Made by a program: the position numbers and the translations under genes | Source: Myrica gale | Lineage: Eukaryota > Streptophyta > Magnoliopsida > Fagales > Myricaceae | Reading direction: 5' to 3' | DNA: 64,000 nt | Assembly: GCA_963930655.1 (NCBI GenBank) | Contig: OZ005618.1 | Coordinates: 19,247,001-19,311,000, forward strand | Notes under the pieces: generated by a model | The model's database searches: none | What the model was told of the DNA's origin: nothing | What the model saw: only the letters and a program-made list of their open reading frames with translations | Shown: positions 24,415 to 35,340 of the stretch, piece by piece | Layout of the letters: every line of letters begins with the position of its first letter | Position numbering within the stretch: position 1 is the stretch's first letter

Positions 24415-25130
24415 TTGATATTCTCAACCTCTTATACATCCTTGGTTAATCATGTTTTTGTTTTTCAAACACTTAATTCACCTCTTGTGCCTAATTTTTC
24501 AGGTAATATGTCTTCCATTCTTCAGAATACCTCTCATTTATGGATTCTCGACATGGGTGCTACCGATCATATGGTTGGTTCTTCAGATCTTCTGACCACC
24601 ATAACCTCTCTAGTTCACATCAAAGTCAATTTACCGAATCATCAATTTGTTATAGCAACACATATAGGCACAGTTTATTTCAATGATAATCTTGTCCTCA
24701 CAAATGTCTTGTTCATTCCAAATTTTTCAGTCAATCTCATCTCAGCAAGTAACCTAACTTCTGAGAATTCTTGTTGTCTCATTTTTCTCAATAAACATTG
24801 TTATATTCAAGACCTTATCCCATGGAGAACGATTGAAGTTGCTAAGATTTTGCACGACCTATATCAATTACTGCAGAAGATAACTGCTTCTCTTGATTCT
24901 CAATCTCCCGTTTCTTGCAATTTTAGCTTACCTCGGTCAAGTTTTCTTTGGCATTGTCAATTAAGCCATCTCTTTAAATCTCGATTGTAGTTAATAAAAC
25001 ATATATTGCCTCATTCTGAGTTTTCTTCTTCCAAATCACATATGTCATGTTCTACTTGTCATCTCAACAAACAGAAATAACTTCTTTTTTCACATAGAGA
25101 GACTCAAACTCAGCATCTATTTCAACTCCT
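24415..25130 (+). pseudogene. Copia protease and pre-integrase remnant
   Basis: The protease signature reads WILDMGATDHMVGSS, where the active-site DTG has become DMG. About 130 residues later SFLWHCQLSHL is the beginning of the pre-integrase domain, followed by stops and the zinc-binding text CSTCHLNKQK. The sequence then ends abruptly. Confidence 0.8.
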
Positions 25131-25133
25131 TTG

Positions 25134-25637
25134 TCATCTCGGCGCTCTCACCCTCATCACATTCACCCATAACCTCATCAACACCCTACAATCCTCCCTC
25201 ACCAACCCCCTGCAATATTCCCTGACAAACACTTCACCTCCACCTTCAGCACCATCACCAGTACCTTCAGCGCTTTTACCAACACCGTCATTAGCCTCCC
25301 CAGTGGTGAAGTAGTCTATCTCATCCAGACTACGCACTTCATAGACATCGAGGTCATGTGGTTCTGCACTCTCCAACCTCTTAATTACTTGCAAAACGTC
25401 CTTGTTACTGTGAAGAGGATACAATACAGTTTCTTGTCCTTCGTCTCCAATAGTACACCACAGTTCTTTAACATCGTCATACATCAACTCCCTCTTCGTC
25501 ATCTTAATCTTGTGAGTCACAGAAATGAAGTCCGGGTCCATATCATCCATGTAACTAATGTGGCCATCGTCATAAATTGAAAGTATAAAATTAAAAACCT
25601 CATTCTGGTGAAAAATATATTTATCATCTGCAGCCAA
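25134..25637 (-). pseudogene. MULE-associated PB1-like domain fragment
   Basis: The minus frame reads FNFILSIYDDGHISYMDDMDPDFIS, then KRELMYDDVKELWCTIG and LYPLHSNKDVLQVIKRL. This is the pattern of the PB1-like domain that precedes the MuDR-type transposase in many plant proteins (glycine/Y pair, DMDPD acidic patch, LKEL-type helix, LxxDxD). The remainder is low-complexity Gly/Glu. The zinc finger and transposase core are absent. The hAT at 25,648 sits just upstream of this frame, and Copia sequence abuts its end, so it is a relic in a nest. Confidence 0.55.
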
Positions 25638-25647
25638 GTAGAATAAC

Positions 25648-26841
25648 CAGTGGCGTATCTAGGATATAGAATGAGTGGGGTCGAATTTCTAAGTGAAAAT
25701 GACCAAAAAAAAAATTTCCACATAATGTAAAATGTATCTTAAAATTACAAAATCGCAAATTAATAACTAAAAATATTAAAAATAATGAAATACACTTATC
25801 CATACCAAGAAACAATTTATAATTTGTGTCTTGCAAACAATTTATCTATAGCAGTTTTTAAAGACTGGTAGCATGTGTCAGTAACATGTTCCACACCAAG
25901 AAATCGTTCAATCACTTATCCACTTTTGTTCACATATCTTAAAACCACTGTCATTTGCTCCTTCACTGAACTATCTCGAGACTCATCAACCATAAGACAA
26001 AAAAATTCATCCCCAATGTCTTTAATGATAGCAAGTGTGGTCTGTGCTGCACAAGTCATTAGATTTACGCAACCCTAAGTCAGAAATAATATCATCCGAA
26101 CTCAACAAAGGGCGAGATCTTTTTGAACTAGAATCCTCATTAGAAGTAGTAGCCACATTAGGAGTATTAGAAGACTCCATGCTTCGTAGTTTTTTTATCA
26201 AAAATATATCCATTATCTAAAAAGAACAAAACAAAACAAAATGTCCATCAGCATATGAGGAAGACAATTCTTAACACTAATCAATAATTATGGAGTTTGA
26301 TGCCTATATGAAGATAAGGAATCTTCTTCTGTCAAAAAGTATTGGTGCACTCAGCTATTTCTCGTTAAAAAATAACCTCAGTAATAAATTAGATTAATCA
26401 AAAACAGTATTTCCGTGCTTTCCTTTCTAATTGGCAAATGATAAATTAGTGAGGACCTACATAATCTATGTATTAGTGCAGTTAAAGTGATAATGGACCA
26501 ATGAGAGGGACTGCTGAGACTTGAGGGCTGAGGGAGACATGAAGAGATCGTAGAGTGAGAGAGAAAGGCGTGAGTAATTTTTTTAAAAAAAAAACAGAGG
26601 GTGAAACAGCATAATTTCACCCTCAGATTTTAAAAAAAAAATTAAGCAATTAGGCTACACGGACTAAGCCAGTGGGTGTGCCCCCGCTGGCCCAGTCTCG
26701 CCCCACTGGCCTTGGAAGCAGGCCGGGGCGGCTGGGCCAGTGGGGGCGGGCCTGCTTCTTAATAATAATAAAAATTTGCAAAGGATTTTTGGAGCTAGCG
26801 GGGGCTGCCGCCCCCGCCCGCACCCCCTGAATCTGCCCATG
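25648..26841 (-). mobile_element. Deleted hAT element (ZMYM1-like family) with 8-bp target duplication
   Basis: Perfect AGAATAAC repeats flank it at 25,640-25,647 and 26,842-26,849. The left end is CAGTGGCGTATCTAGG; the right end read inward is CATGGGCAGATTCAGG, an imperfect terminal inverted repeat. The left end matches the left end of the hAT at 2,811 for about 150 bp. A GC-rich self-complementary region (26,690-26,830) lies near the right end, as in the other copy. The element is 1,194 bp and carries only transposase pieces. Confidence 0.9.
25830..26213 (-). pseudogene. Internally deleted hAT transposase (ZMYM1-like)
   Basis: Translation begins MDIFLIKKLRSMESS at 26,213, a typical N-terminus of plant zinc finger MYM-type protein 1-like hAT proteins, and reaches a stop near 26,022. 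A second frame then gives LAIIKDIGDEFFCLMVDESRD, MTVVLRYVNKSG and VIERFLGVEHVTDT, the start of the RNase H-like catalytic fold with the first acidic residue in VDESRD. The TTF-type zinc finger between them and everything after IDKLFARHKL are gone. The protein is not functional. Confidence 0.75.
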
Positions 26842-26849
26842 AGAATAAC

Positions 26850-27670
26850 TCGGTCAGAAAGAGTTGTAATGAAATAAAATGCATGCAAGTACACTTAAAA
26901 TCATTCATTTACATTTGATGTCATAGAAGTGTCCAAAAGTTAATTGGATACAAAACCCCCCAAAGACTAGCACAACACTTCAATAATCAAACCATTCATG
27001 TGGGGGCACTTACAAATGAAAGATGAAAAACTCTAAAGCGACACTAATAGAATAACAACCATGGGGACCACAAGGCTATTGTGCCTCACAGTCATAAAGC
27101 ACAAGTTGTACAACAAAAAGATAGACTTGACTCTATTTACATCCGACTACCAAACAAAATCGAAATAAAATCATTGTTCTCCACTAGCAGATCCCACATT
27201 TTACCTATTATGTCTATTACCTCTCATTGTCCCTTATACCCACTACATTACAGACGTTATTCATCTTAACAACAAATCTCGATAATAGAACTATAATATT
27301 TTTCCTTAAGGAAAGGACAAAGATAGATAACAAAGTTTGGGTCAAGTAGAGAGAGCTTTATTCTTACCTTAATAAAGTTTGGGTTGTGCGACGTCGGGAA
27401 GGTGAGAAACTTCGGGAGCTCAGTCTCTACGAAATTTCTTTGCGTGGCTAAATATTTTTGGTTAGGTTACGCTTACAGGTTTTGAAATCATTATTTGGAA
27501 AATGATTGAAAGAACATGTCTGAAGCGATTTTGGAAGGAATTTTGGGGTTAGGGCTACGGATTGGGGATCGGGGATAACATTTTTGTTTGTAATGAGTTC
27601 CAAACGCATCGCTTTGAGTAGGTGATGCAGAGGATGATGTGGCATCGATTGGGAGAGAGATGACAGGCCA
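26850..27670. other. Unassigned DNA, possibly the rest of the split MULE
   Basis: No supported gene. It lies on the far side of the hAT that inserted next to the PB1-like fragment, so part may be the 5' region of that MULE. I cannot recognise its terminal repeat. Confidence 0.3.
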
Positions 27671-27671
27671 T

Positions 27672-28016
27672 GTGGCACCTCAATCTATTATTTTTGTTAC
27701 ATTGCACCCACTAACTATTGATTTCGAATAGTTTGCACCCTCCGTTAAATTTTTCCATAAATTGAAGTGGAAAATAATTTGTGATGCACAAAATGACAAT
27801 TTCATCCTCATAATTTTCTTGATAATGACCATTTTGTGAGAGTAAAATCTTAATTTTACATGTCACAAATCATTTTCTGTAAAAATCGATTGAAAATTTT
27901 AACGAATGTGTAAACTGTCTGAAATCAATAGTTGGTGGGTGCAATGTGACAAAAATAATAGTTATGAGTGCAAAGTGTGAAAACCTCATAATTGGAGGAT
28001 GGAAAGTGAGTTTTTC
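27672..28016. mobile_element. Foldback element F5 (TTTGCACC family, best preserved)
   Basis: The left arm ACATTGCACCCACTAACTAT and the right arm ATAGTTGGTGGGTGCAATGT are near-perfect complements; further out TATTATTTTTGTTACATTGC pairs with GCAATGTGACAAAAATAATA. The centre has CATTTTGTGAGAGTAAAATC. F2 and F3 share all of these landmarks. A TA microsatellite follows. Confidence 0.75.
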
Positions 28017-28019
28017 CCT

Positions 28020-28477
28020 TTTATATATATATATATATATCTATACAATGTCTGATTTATTCAATGCTATTTTATGGACCATTCATCCTTGACCCTTCAT
28101 TTGCTAATTTTCCGACGACTGCTGTGATAGTGTTATTTTTTCTTTTCTTGCTTTATAAAATATTTAAAAAATTAATTACTGATACAGTTTTGTAATATTT
28201 ATTTTTAATAATTAGTTCTTGAAATATTATTTTGAATAAATTGATCTAAATGGTCTATTTTTTTTATCAACAGTTAGTTAATTAATAAAAGTAAAGTTCA
28301 AGATAAGTTATCTAATTCCAAAAATGTACATCTCATATTCCAATTCATATTGATCTTTAATTAGTCAATTAATTTTTTATACAATATAAATATAAAATCA
28401 ATCCTTATAGTATATACAAAAATTGAATTAATCTTCCTGACAATAAAATATAAAATTAGTAACAAAAACATATACAC
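28020..28477. other. AT-rich DNA left of the LINE insertion
   Basis: No gene or bounded element seen. Confidence 0.4.
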
Positions 28478-28493
28478 AAACACTGATTTTACA

Positions 28494-29624
28494 ACTCCCC
28501 TGGATCATGTTGAATATTGGGTCCAGATACATGGGTTACCTTTAGGGAGTCTTGAACGGGACAACGCTTTGCTTATTGGAAGTAAAATTGGGGAAGTGCT
28601 TTCAGTTGATGCCATTGATATATAGAAACCATATCTTCATATCAAGATTCGTATTCATATTGATAGCCCACTGAGTCTAGGTTTTTATATTCCGCGTCGT
28701 CACAGAGGTCCCTTGTGGGTTCAATTCAAGTATGAGCGACTGTCGAATTTTTGTTTGCATTGTGGCAAGCTCGACCATACGATTAGTTTGTGTCAGGCTG
28801 CCTTCCCGCATCCTTATCGGGTAGAGTTATCTGCGAATATGCGAGGGACTCCTCCAGCCTCACTTGCTTATGTATACACTCCACCTTCCGTTGTCGCTGG
28901 ACGAGGAAGGGGTACTTTGGGACCCGATCCTGGGCAAACCAGTGGGGAAAATGCAAGATCACCCGATTTTCTGAATGTGGATCTGGCCAGTGGAAAAGGG
29001 AAACCTCTGATGCAAGAATATTCAAGGAGTATCCGGGTGGGATTAAATAATTTGGGTGGTCCTGAGCGTGCCCCTGTGATTGATGTAAATCAGGTGGTGT
29101 CCTCAAATCCTGTTGTTGTTGTTCCAGAGCATCTTCAGCAATCAATGGAGTCCATACCGGATAAATGTCTTGGGTCTCACGATAGATCCATTGTTCTGTC
29201 TGCCGACCATGCAGAGGTAGAGTCCATGAAATTTCTTTCGAACAAATATGGAGGTTCTTGTTCTTTGGGGACTCCGGATATGTCTGGGTCTAGAAGACTG
29301 GAGCCCTTAGTCAGTGATAGGGATTTGTCATCTCAAACTAAACGCGGCTTGTTGGATCAAGCTGCTCCTACTAGAAATCGTTACAGTAAGAAACTTCGAA
29401 TTGAAAATTCTCAGCCGGAGCTTCCTCTTGCCAAAATGTTCTTCTCTGGTTCGGAAGGAATATGGAAGGGTCAGCAATGGAACAAACTTGTGTTGAAAGA
29501 AGGTGAGGAGAAGGGTATGGATGAGAAGACTACTAGCTTCTCTTCGGTGGAACCTCAAGGAGTTACAAATATGGATTGCTTGGCTGGGGCGGCGGGCCTT
29601 ATCTTGCCCCCACCCGAGACATGA
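28494..29624 (+). pseudogene. LINE ORF1 (DUF4283 plus zinc knuckle), truncated
   Basis: The frame opens with YWVQIHGLPLGSLERDNALL, a DUF4283 domain, has a TAG near 28,621, then FYIPRRHRGPLWVQFKYERL and the CCHC knuckle CLHCGKLDHTISLC. The rest is a variable, charged tail ending PPPET. This protein binds the element RNA in related LINEs. The final TGA at 29,622-29,624 overlaps the ORF2 start as ATGA, so termination-reinitiation probably linked the two frames in the live ancestor. Confidence 0.85.
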
Positions 29625-32600
29625 AGTTCATGGCGTGGAATTGTCGCGGCCTGGCAAGGCCAGTGGCAGCTCGAGCCCTATGGAACATGGTTCGTGACCT
29701 GATCCTATGGGTATTTTTTTGATTGAGACTAAAATTGATGATGCGAATGCTACTTCTATTTTGCGCTCTGTTGGGTTCTCTTTTGTTATTGCTATTCCTT
29801 CTGCTGGTCGTAGTGGGGGTTTAGCGTTTTGCTGGCCTGGGCTATCGTTTGATGTTTTGTTCACGTCCCAGAATATTATGCATTTCCTCGTTAGACCCGG
29901 GTCTGATTTTGGTGATTTTCTTTGTTCCTTTGTTTATGGCCCTGTTCTCTGGAGGCAAAAAGAGGAATTTTGGTCTGTGCTTCAGAATCTTAACACTGAT
30001 GATAATATTCCTTGGGTTTGCGTGGGGGATTTCAATGGCTTAACGCACCCGGCAGACAAAAGGGGGGTCGTTTGGTGCAATCTAATTCCTCGCGGGGTTT
30101 GGCGCAGTTTATGATTTCGATGGGATTTGTGGATTTGGGTTTTGTGGGTAGTAGATTTACTTGGTCAGATAGGCGATCGGGGAGGGCCAATATACGTGAA
30201 AGACTTGATCTTGGTATTGCTAATTTGTCATGGCGAGTCTGCTTCCCAGATGCTAGGATTCAACACTATTGTATTGCCTATTCTGATCATCGCCCTATTC
30301 TTCTTACATTGTTCGGTCCACCTGAAAAGGTGGTAAAGGAGTTCAAGTTCCAATCTTTCTGGATTAGGGATCAAAGTTGTTTTGGGGTGGTGGCGCAAGC
30401 TTGGAGTAGAGACTTCGGCAGTGATCCATCTTGGTCTTTATTTCAAAAGATCAATGCGACACGAAGGGCGTTGTTGAAGTGGAATAAATTCTTTTTTGGA
30501 AATGTTTAGGAGTCTATTGGTCGTATTAAAGGGGCGCTGGAACTTATACAAGATAGTGTGCCTTCTGAGGAGAATTTATGTTTGGAAAATAATCTACTTT
30601 TAGCATTAGATGAGCAGCTAAATCAGGAGGAGTCCTTATGGAAACAGTGGTCCATAGTTACTTGGCTCACTTCCAATGAGCTAAATATGAAATTTTGTCA
30701 TGCCTCTACAGTTTTGAGGAGATGTAGGAATGAAATTGTGAGGTTAAAAAATCAGAACAACACTTGGGTGTCGGGCCGGCGTGAAGTGGGGAAACTCCTT
30801 ATTGATTTTTACTCCCATATTTTTGCCTCTGAAAGTCCCTCCTGTCCGGATGATTTAGAAGGTATTATTGAACCGGTTATTACGGACGCTGAAAATGCTG
30901 ATTTGATCAAGATTCCAGATAAGGAAGAGGTTCGAGCTAATTTGGGGAAAATGAAGGCGGATAAGGCACCGGGTCCCGATGGTTTGACTACTCTTTTTTA
31001 TGTTCATTTCTGGGAAATAGTGGGGGATGATGTAGTCAAAATAGTGCAGCAATTCTTTGTAGAAGTTTCTTTGCTGCCACGCCTCAATGAAACTAATTTG
31101 GTGCTAATTCCAAAAGTTGAGCATCCGTCTCTAGCCAATCAATTTCGGCCTATCTCACTCTGCAATGTAATATACAAAGTTATATCCAAGATTATGGCTG
31201 ATAGATTGAAAGTAGTTTTACCGAAATTAGTCTCCCCTTACCAACTTGCTTTTGTTCCTGGAAGACAAATTCAAGACAATTATATAGTGACAGCAGAAAT
31301 TTTCCATTCGATGAATCATAAGCGGGGGCGGAGTGGTTGGATGGCTATCAAAGCTGATATGGAGAAAGCTTATGATAGAGTGGAGTGAGATTTTTTGCTA
31401 AAAGTATTGCGGCTATTCGGTTTTCACTCGACCTGGGTAAGGTGGGTAGAACAATGTATTAAATCTGCCTCCTTTTCTATTATCCTTAATGGAGGGCCTT
31501 GTGGTAGTTTTATGCCATCACGGGGAATCCGTCAAGGCGATCCTTTATCCCCAACCCTGTTTATTCTTTGTTCACAGGTCTTATCCCGTTTAATGTTGAA
31601 GGAGTAGCTTGCTGGTCGGTTAAAAGGGGTCCAAATCTGTCGTTCGACTCCCAAAATAAACCATTTGTTGTTTGCAGATGATTTGCTTCTTTTCTCCAAA
31701 GCCACGGTGAGGGAGGCAGCACATATGGATCGCATTTTGCAGAAATACATGTTATGGTCTGGACAAAAGATTAATAGGGATAAATCCTCTATTCATTTTA
31801 GCAAGAATTTTCGGGGACAACAAGCTATTCAAATCATGAGTATGTTGAGTTTGAAGCGTCTTCCCTCCAAAGCAAAACATTTGGGTCTCCCTCTTCTCAT
31901 CTCTCGTTCTAGACATTCGGCGGTAGAAGATTTGAAACGGAATTTGTTCCAATTATTTTCAGGATGGAAGGCAAAGACTCTTTCTTAAGCAGGGCGAACT
32001 ACCTTGTTAAAGGCTGTAGTGGCTGTGGTACTCTCTTATCAGTTCATTTTTTTCTTGTTGTCCCAAACTTGGTGTCAGCGAATCGATAAGGCAATGAAAG
32101 ATTTTTTATGGGGTTTTAACCTGGAGAAACGCCACCATTTAACATTGAAATCTTGGCGCTCTATATGTCTTCCGAAGAGTGAAGGGGGATTGAGGTTAAG
32201 ATTGATGTATGAAGTAAATTTGGCTATGGTTGCCAAGTTGGGATGGAAGATGCTTACCCAACCAGATTGTTTATGGGTTCGCATGTTTCACGCCAAATAT
32301 GTCAAGCATGTTGATTTGTGGTCTGTGCCTGCTGGTCGAAAGTCTTCCTGGACGTGGCGTAGCATTTTAAAAATAAGGGATTTGGTTAAGTGTGGTTATT
32401 GTAAAGAGGTGGGCAATGGTGCTTCTATTTTGGTTTGGAGGGACCCTTGGTTACCAAAGCTCTCATCTTTGTCACCTGTTCCTAGAGACTCGGATGTCTG
32501 GTGTGACCCTACACTAAAGGTTTGTCAGTTGCTTCACAGGGACGTTGCTGGATGGGATATCTCTATGCTAACTCGCCTCTTTGATAGGGACTCTGTGGCT

Positions 32601-33731
32601 ACTATTTTGCGACTTCGAATCCCTTCTCCTGAGATGGCTGATAGTGTTTTATGGTTGCTTGAAGGCTCTGGCAACTTTTCCATTAAATATATGCATCGAG
32701 AAATTGTAAGAAGGAGAAACTGTCTGAATATGGATTCAGGTAACTCTTTTTGGAAGGGTTTGTGGAAGCTGAAGATCCATGAGCGTTTGAAATTATTTAT
32801 TTGGAAAGTAGCCTCTAATATTGTTCCTACTAAGGTGCGGATAGCTGATCAATGTGGCTTTATATTGGAGGATCAGGTGCTATGTAGTCTATGTCACTCT
32901 GCTCCTGAAACAACTCATCATTTGTTTCTGCACTGTGATTTTTCCCAAATAATATGGCGTATGAGTCCATGGCCAATGGATATTCGGCAACTGGGGGATA
33001 TGTCTATGGAGGATTGGATAAAGATGATTTTTAATCCCTCACTGTGTGACATTCCTGTGGATGAATGTCATTATTTCCAGCTTTTTGCGTCCAACGTACT
33101 AGATCTCCTATGGTTTAATCGCAATCTTGCTGCTCATGGGAAGTTGTGTAAGGCCCCATTGGCTTTGGCTGAACAAGTATTACGGGTTAGTAGGCAGCAT
33201 TGGGTGGCCTGGAAAGTTAAACTAAAGGAAATCCCACTGCAGATTTGGATCCCCCCACCAAAGGAATTTTTGAAGTGCAATATGGATGCAGCAGTTCGGG
33301 AATCTTTTGCAGTGGCAGTTGTGGTTTTTTGAGACTTTCAAGGGATTTTTAAAGGAGTTACAGCTATTAAATTGGACCATATGATACCTGTGGAAGCTGA
33401 AGCGCAAGCAGCAAAATTGGGGGCTTTGGAGGCATGCCGACGCAGATTTCATGATGTAATATTCGAAGGCGATTCATCAACGGTGATTTCAGCGATTAAC
33501 TCATTTCCATCTCGTGTTGAATGGCGGATCCATGATACAGTGCAAGATATTAGGTTGCTGCTTCAGAATATACCTCAGTGGAAGGCAAAGTCTATCGGTA
33601 GAAGTGCGAATGGTGTTGCACACCATTTTGCTTGTTGGGCTGCTGCAGAAATTTCTGTTGGAAATTACCTTTTTGTTTTTGAGCATTCAGACGTGTTATC
33701 TTGGTTGTATGTAGGTTTCCAACCCCCTTAG
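29621..33731 (+). pseudogene. LINE ORF2: endonuclease, reverse transcriptase, RNase H
   Basis: Starts MKFMAWNCRGLARPVAARAL, the usual start of the AP-type endonuclease, with ETK and VCVGDFN further on and SDHRPILLTL at its end. RT motifs follow: KADKAPGPDGL, IKADMEKAYDRVE (first catalytic Asp), GIRQGDPLSPTLF and LLFADDLLLFSK (FADD pair intact). The zf-RVT domain has WKLKIHERLKLFIWK and CxLC...HHLFLHC. The C-terminal RNase H-like domain has FEGDSSTVISAI and GRSANGVAHHFA. Lesions: frameshifts near 29,700 and 30,065; stops at 30,507, 31,386, 31,605, 31,986 and 33,330. Most stops are explained by single transitions. Confidence 0.92.
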
Positions 33732-33807
33732 TTGGTGTTTTTTCTTCTCGTTCTGAATAAAGATTGGAGCTATGCCCCGTTTTAAAAAAAAAAACACTGA
33801 TTTTACA

Positions 33808-34150
33808 TTTATTCTTTTTTATAAAAAAAATTATAGATTTAAAAAATAGAACACAAATCCGTTCAAAGTTGTAACGAAAAAGAAGCTAATTTGTTAACAG
33901 TGAGTAGTATCGATAATTAAGAAAAAAAATATATATACGTATTGAGCCAGAAATGAAAAAAAAAAACACAAATTGATTTTTTTTTTTGGGGTAAATAACG
34001 ACAGACATTGATTGAGTTTTAAGAAAATTAAATTTACACGCATCACATAAAAGTAACATCAACGACCACATCCGCATTCCACGAGCATGGCCGACCAACC
34101 AAAACCACTATCCGATCAACAACCGGCTGGGACCTTCGGAAGGATAGCTA
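33808..34150. other. Spacer between the LINE and the SAP gene
   Basis: The right part (from about 34,000) is the likely 3' UTR of the SAP gene, transcribed leftward. No other feature. Confidence 0.4.
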
Positions 34151-34177
34151 ATTAAAAGATGGAATCACCCCCGTTGC

Positions 34178-34717
34178 TCAGATCTTCTCCAGCTTTTCGG
34201 CCTTGACGACAGGATTGGCCTTCGCGATCTGCTCCCTCCCCTTCCCTTTGAAGTCGAAGGTGCACCCGTGCCGCTCCGGGTACCTGTGGGACCCGCAAAA
34301 GGTCATCCCGCACTTGCACTCGAACCCCGTTAGCCCCACGCGCCGCCTGCAAGCCACGCATCTGTTTGGCTGGGCTGGAGATACGGCCTCCGCCTTAGCT
34401 TGAATCTCGTCCAACTGATTCTCAGGAACAACAGCAGCCGGAAGAGGAGGAGGAGATACAGGTATGGTAGACAGCGAAGAAGATGAAGATGAAGACGACG
34501 AAGGAGTTAACGGTGTTGGAGATGGTGATGATATGGAGGAGGAGGCAGCGGCGACGAGGGATTGGTTGAGGGCGAGCTTGGCCGACGAGGATTGCTGTTC
34601 CTTGAGCTCCAAATCACGGTAGCATTTGGAGCAGAAGTTCTGAGTCGCGGTGCTCCCGAAGAAGCCGCAGTTGTTTGCGCAAAGGCGAGGTGCTTGGCAT
34701 CTATGCTCTTCCGCCAT
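34178..34717 (-). CDS. SAP3: A20/AN1 zinc-finger stress-associated protein (SAP), intact
   Basis: 179 residues, the usual SAP length. Residues 13-32 are the A20 finger (CANNC then FCSKC, spacing CX3CX11CX2C). Residues about 120-152 are the AN1 finger (CVAC, ECKC, FCGSH, H.C), all eight ligands present. The middle is a Ser/Pro-rich linker. A20 fingers of plant SAPs bind ubiquitin and can act as E3 ligases, and these proteins modulate abiotic-stress responses in cytosol and nucleus. The ATG chosen is MAEEHRCQAP; the open frame extends 14 codons upstream, across the intron acceptor, and is not needed. The coding region has no intron, but the 5' UTR has one (34,746-34,853), as in many SAP genes. 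The position next to methyltransferase and SKD1 genes matches Arabidopsis SAP3 (At2g27580); the symbol rests partly on that synteny. Confidence 0.93.
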   Translation of the reverse strand: MAEEHRCQAPRLCANNCGFFGSTATQNFCSKCYRDLELKEQQSSSAKLALNQSLVAAASSSISSPSPTPLTPSSSSSSSSSLSTIPVSPPPLPAAVVPENQLDEIQAKAEAVSPAQPNRCVACRRRVGLTGFECKCGMTFCGSHRYPERHGCTFDFKGKGREQIAKANPVVKAEKLEKI

Positions 34718-34745
34718 TTCCCTCAAAAGATCAAGCGTCGTTAAC

Positions 34746-34853
34746 CTGAAAAAAATCAAACAAAAATAAATAAATAAGTTAAAAATCTAATTTATACGAA
34801 AAAAAATTTACATCATATCAAAAGGAACAGATGGAAGAGGAAGAGTACGTACC
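34746..34853 (-). other. 5'-UTR intron of the SAP gene
   Basis: Donor CAG|GTACGTAC at 34,853 and acceptor TTTTTTTCAG|GTTAAC ending at 34,746, giving 108 bp. The exon upstream (34,854 to about 35,110) is purine-rich on the mRNA strand and contains no in-frame competing long frame. The acceptor lies 28 bp before the ATG. Confidence 0.75.
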
Positions 34854-35119
34854 TGCGTGGAGGATTTGAAAAGATGAGGGCACAACGAGAGAAAATTAGA
34901 TCTAATAGAATCTCTGGGGGCGTCTTTGGCTTGGAAGAAGGAAAACCAGGGAATCTCCAATTGAAACGTAACGGAGGAAAAGAAAAGCACCTCCACACAA
35001 AGGCAGGCGGTCGTCCTTGGGGATTCCTGGTCCTGAGAGAAAATTCCAGACTACTCTCGCTCTCTCTTTTTCTTTTCCTTTCTACCAAACGCTCCTCTCT
35101 CTCGTATGCATTTGAATAA

Positions 35120-35340
35120 GCGATTGTCGTTTTAGGGAGAAGAATTGTTTTCTAGAAGCCGCTTAAGCTCCGCGAGGCTTTTAGATTAGACGTTTTGTTT
35201 ATTTCATAAATCGCTTAGTCCACGCCAAATTGGAACAAAGGCGGTGAGATGTGAAATGTACGTTCCAAAAGAGACGGCCAGCGGGGTGACGAAAACTATT
35301 GGCCGTCGATCTGAGGTGACCGTTACGTCTAAAACAAAAG
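35120..35340 (-). promoter_or_regulatory. Probable SAP promoter region
   Basis: Lies upstream of the inferred leader exon. TTCTAGAA at 35,150-35,157, with another GAA 5 bases to one side, resembles a minimal heat-shock element. GTTACGTC near 35,322-35,329 has an ACGT core and ATTGGCC near 35,299 is an inverted CCAAT-like motif. I see no convincing TATA box. These motifs are short and could be chance. Confidence 0.35.

Larger units (their letters stand above)
23165..25130 (+). mobile_element. 3'-truncated Copia retrotransposon
   Basis: A 5' LTR-like region (about 23,165-23,348) ends at the primer-binding site TGGTATCAGAGTAAC. Gag (23,425-24,123), protease and pre-integrase pieces follow in order on the plus strand, then the element stops at about 25,130 before the integrase core. 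No 3' LTR is found in the window. It belongs to a Copia group close to the element at 16,455, judged by the gag text, but is much more decayed. Confidence 0.85.
28494..33791 (+). mobile_element. 5'-truncated L1-type LINE with 16-bp target duplication
   Basis: Flanked by AAACACTGATTTTACA at 28,478-28,493 and 33,792-33,807. The 3' end has AATAAAGATTGGAGC, then a short poly(A) at 33,784-33,794. The element starts within the DUF4283 domain of ORF1, so the 5' UTR and ORF1 start are missing, as expected from incomplete target-primed reverse transcription. ORF2 follows in full, with endonuclease, reverse transcriptase, zinc-binding and RNase H-like domains. Several stops and frameshifts disable it. 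Confidence 0.95.
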
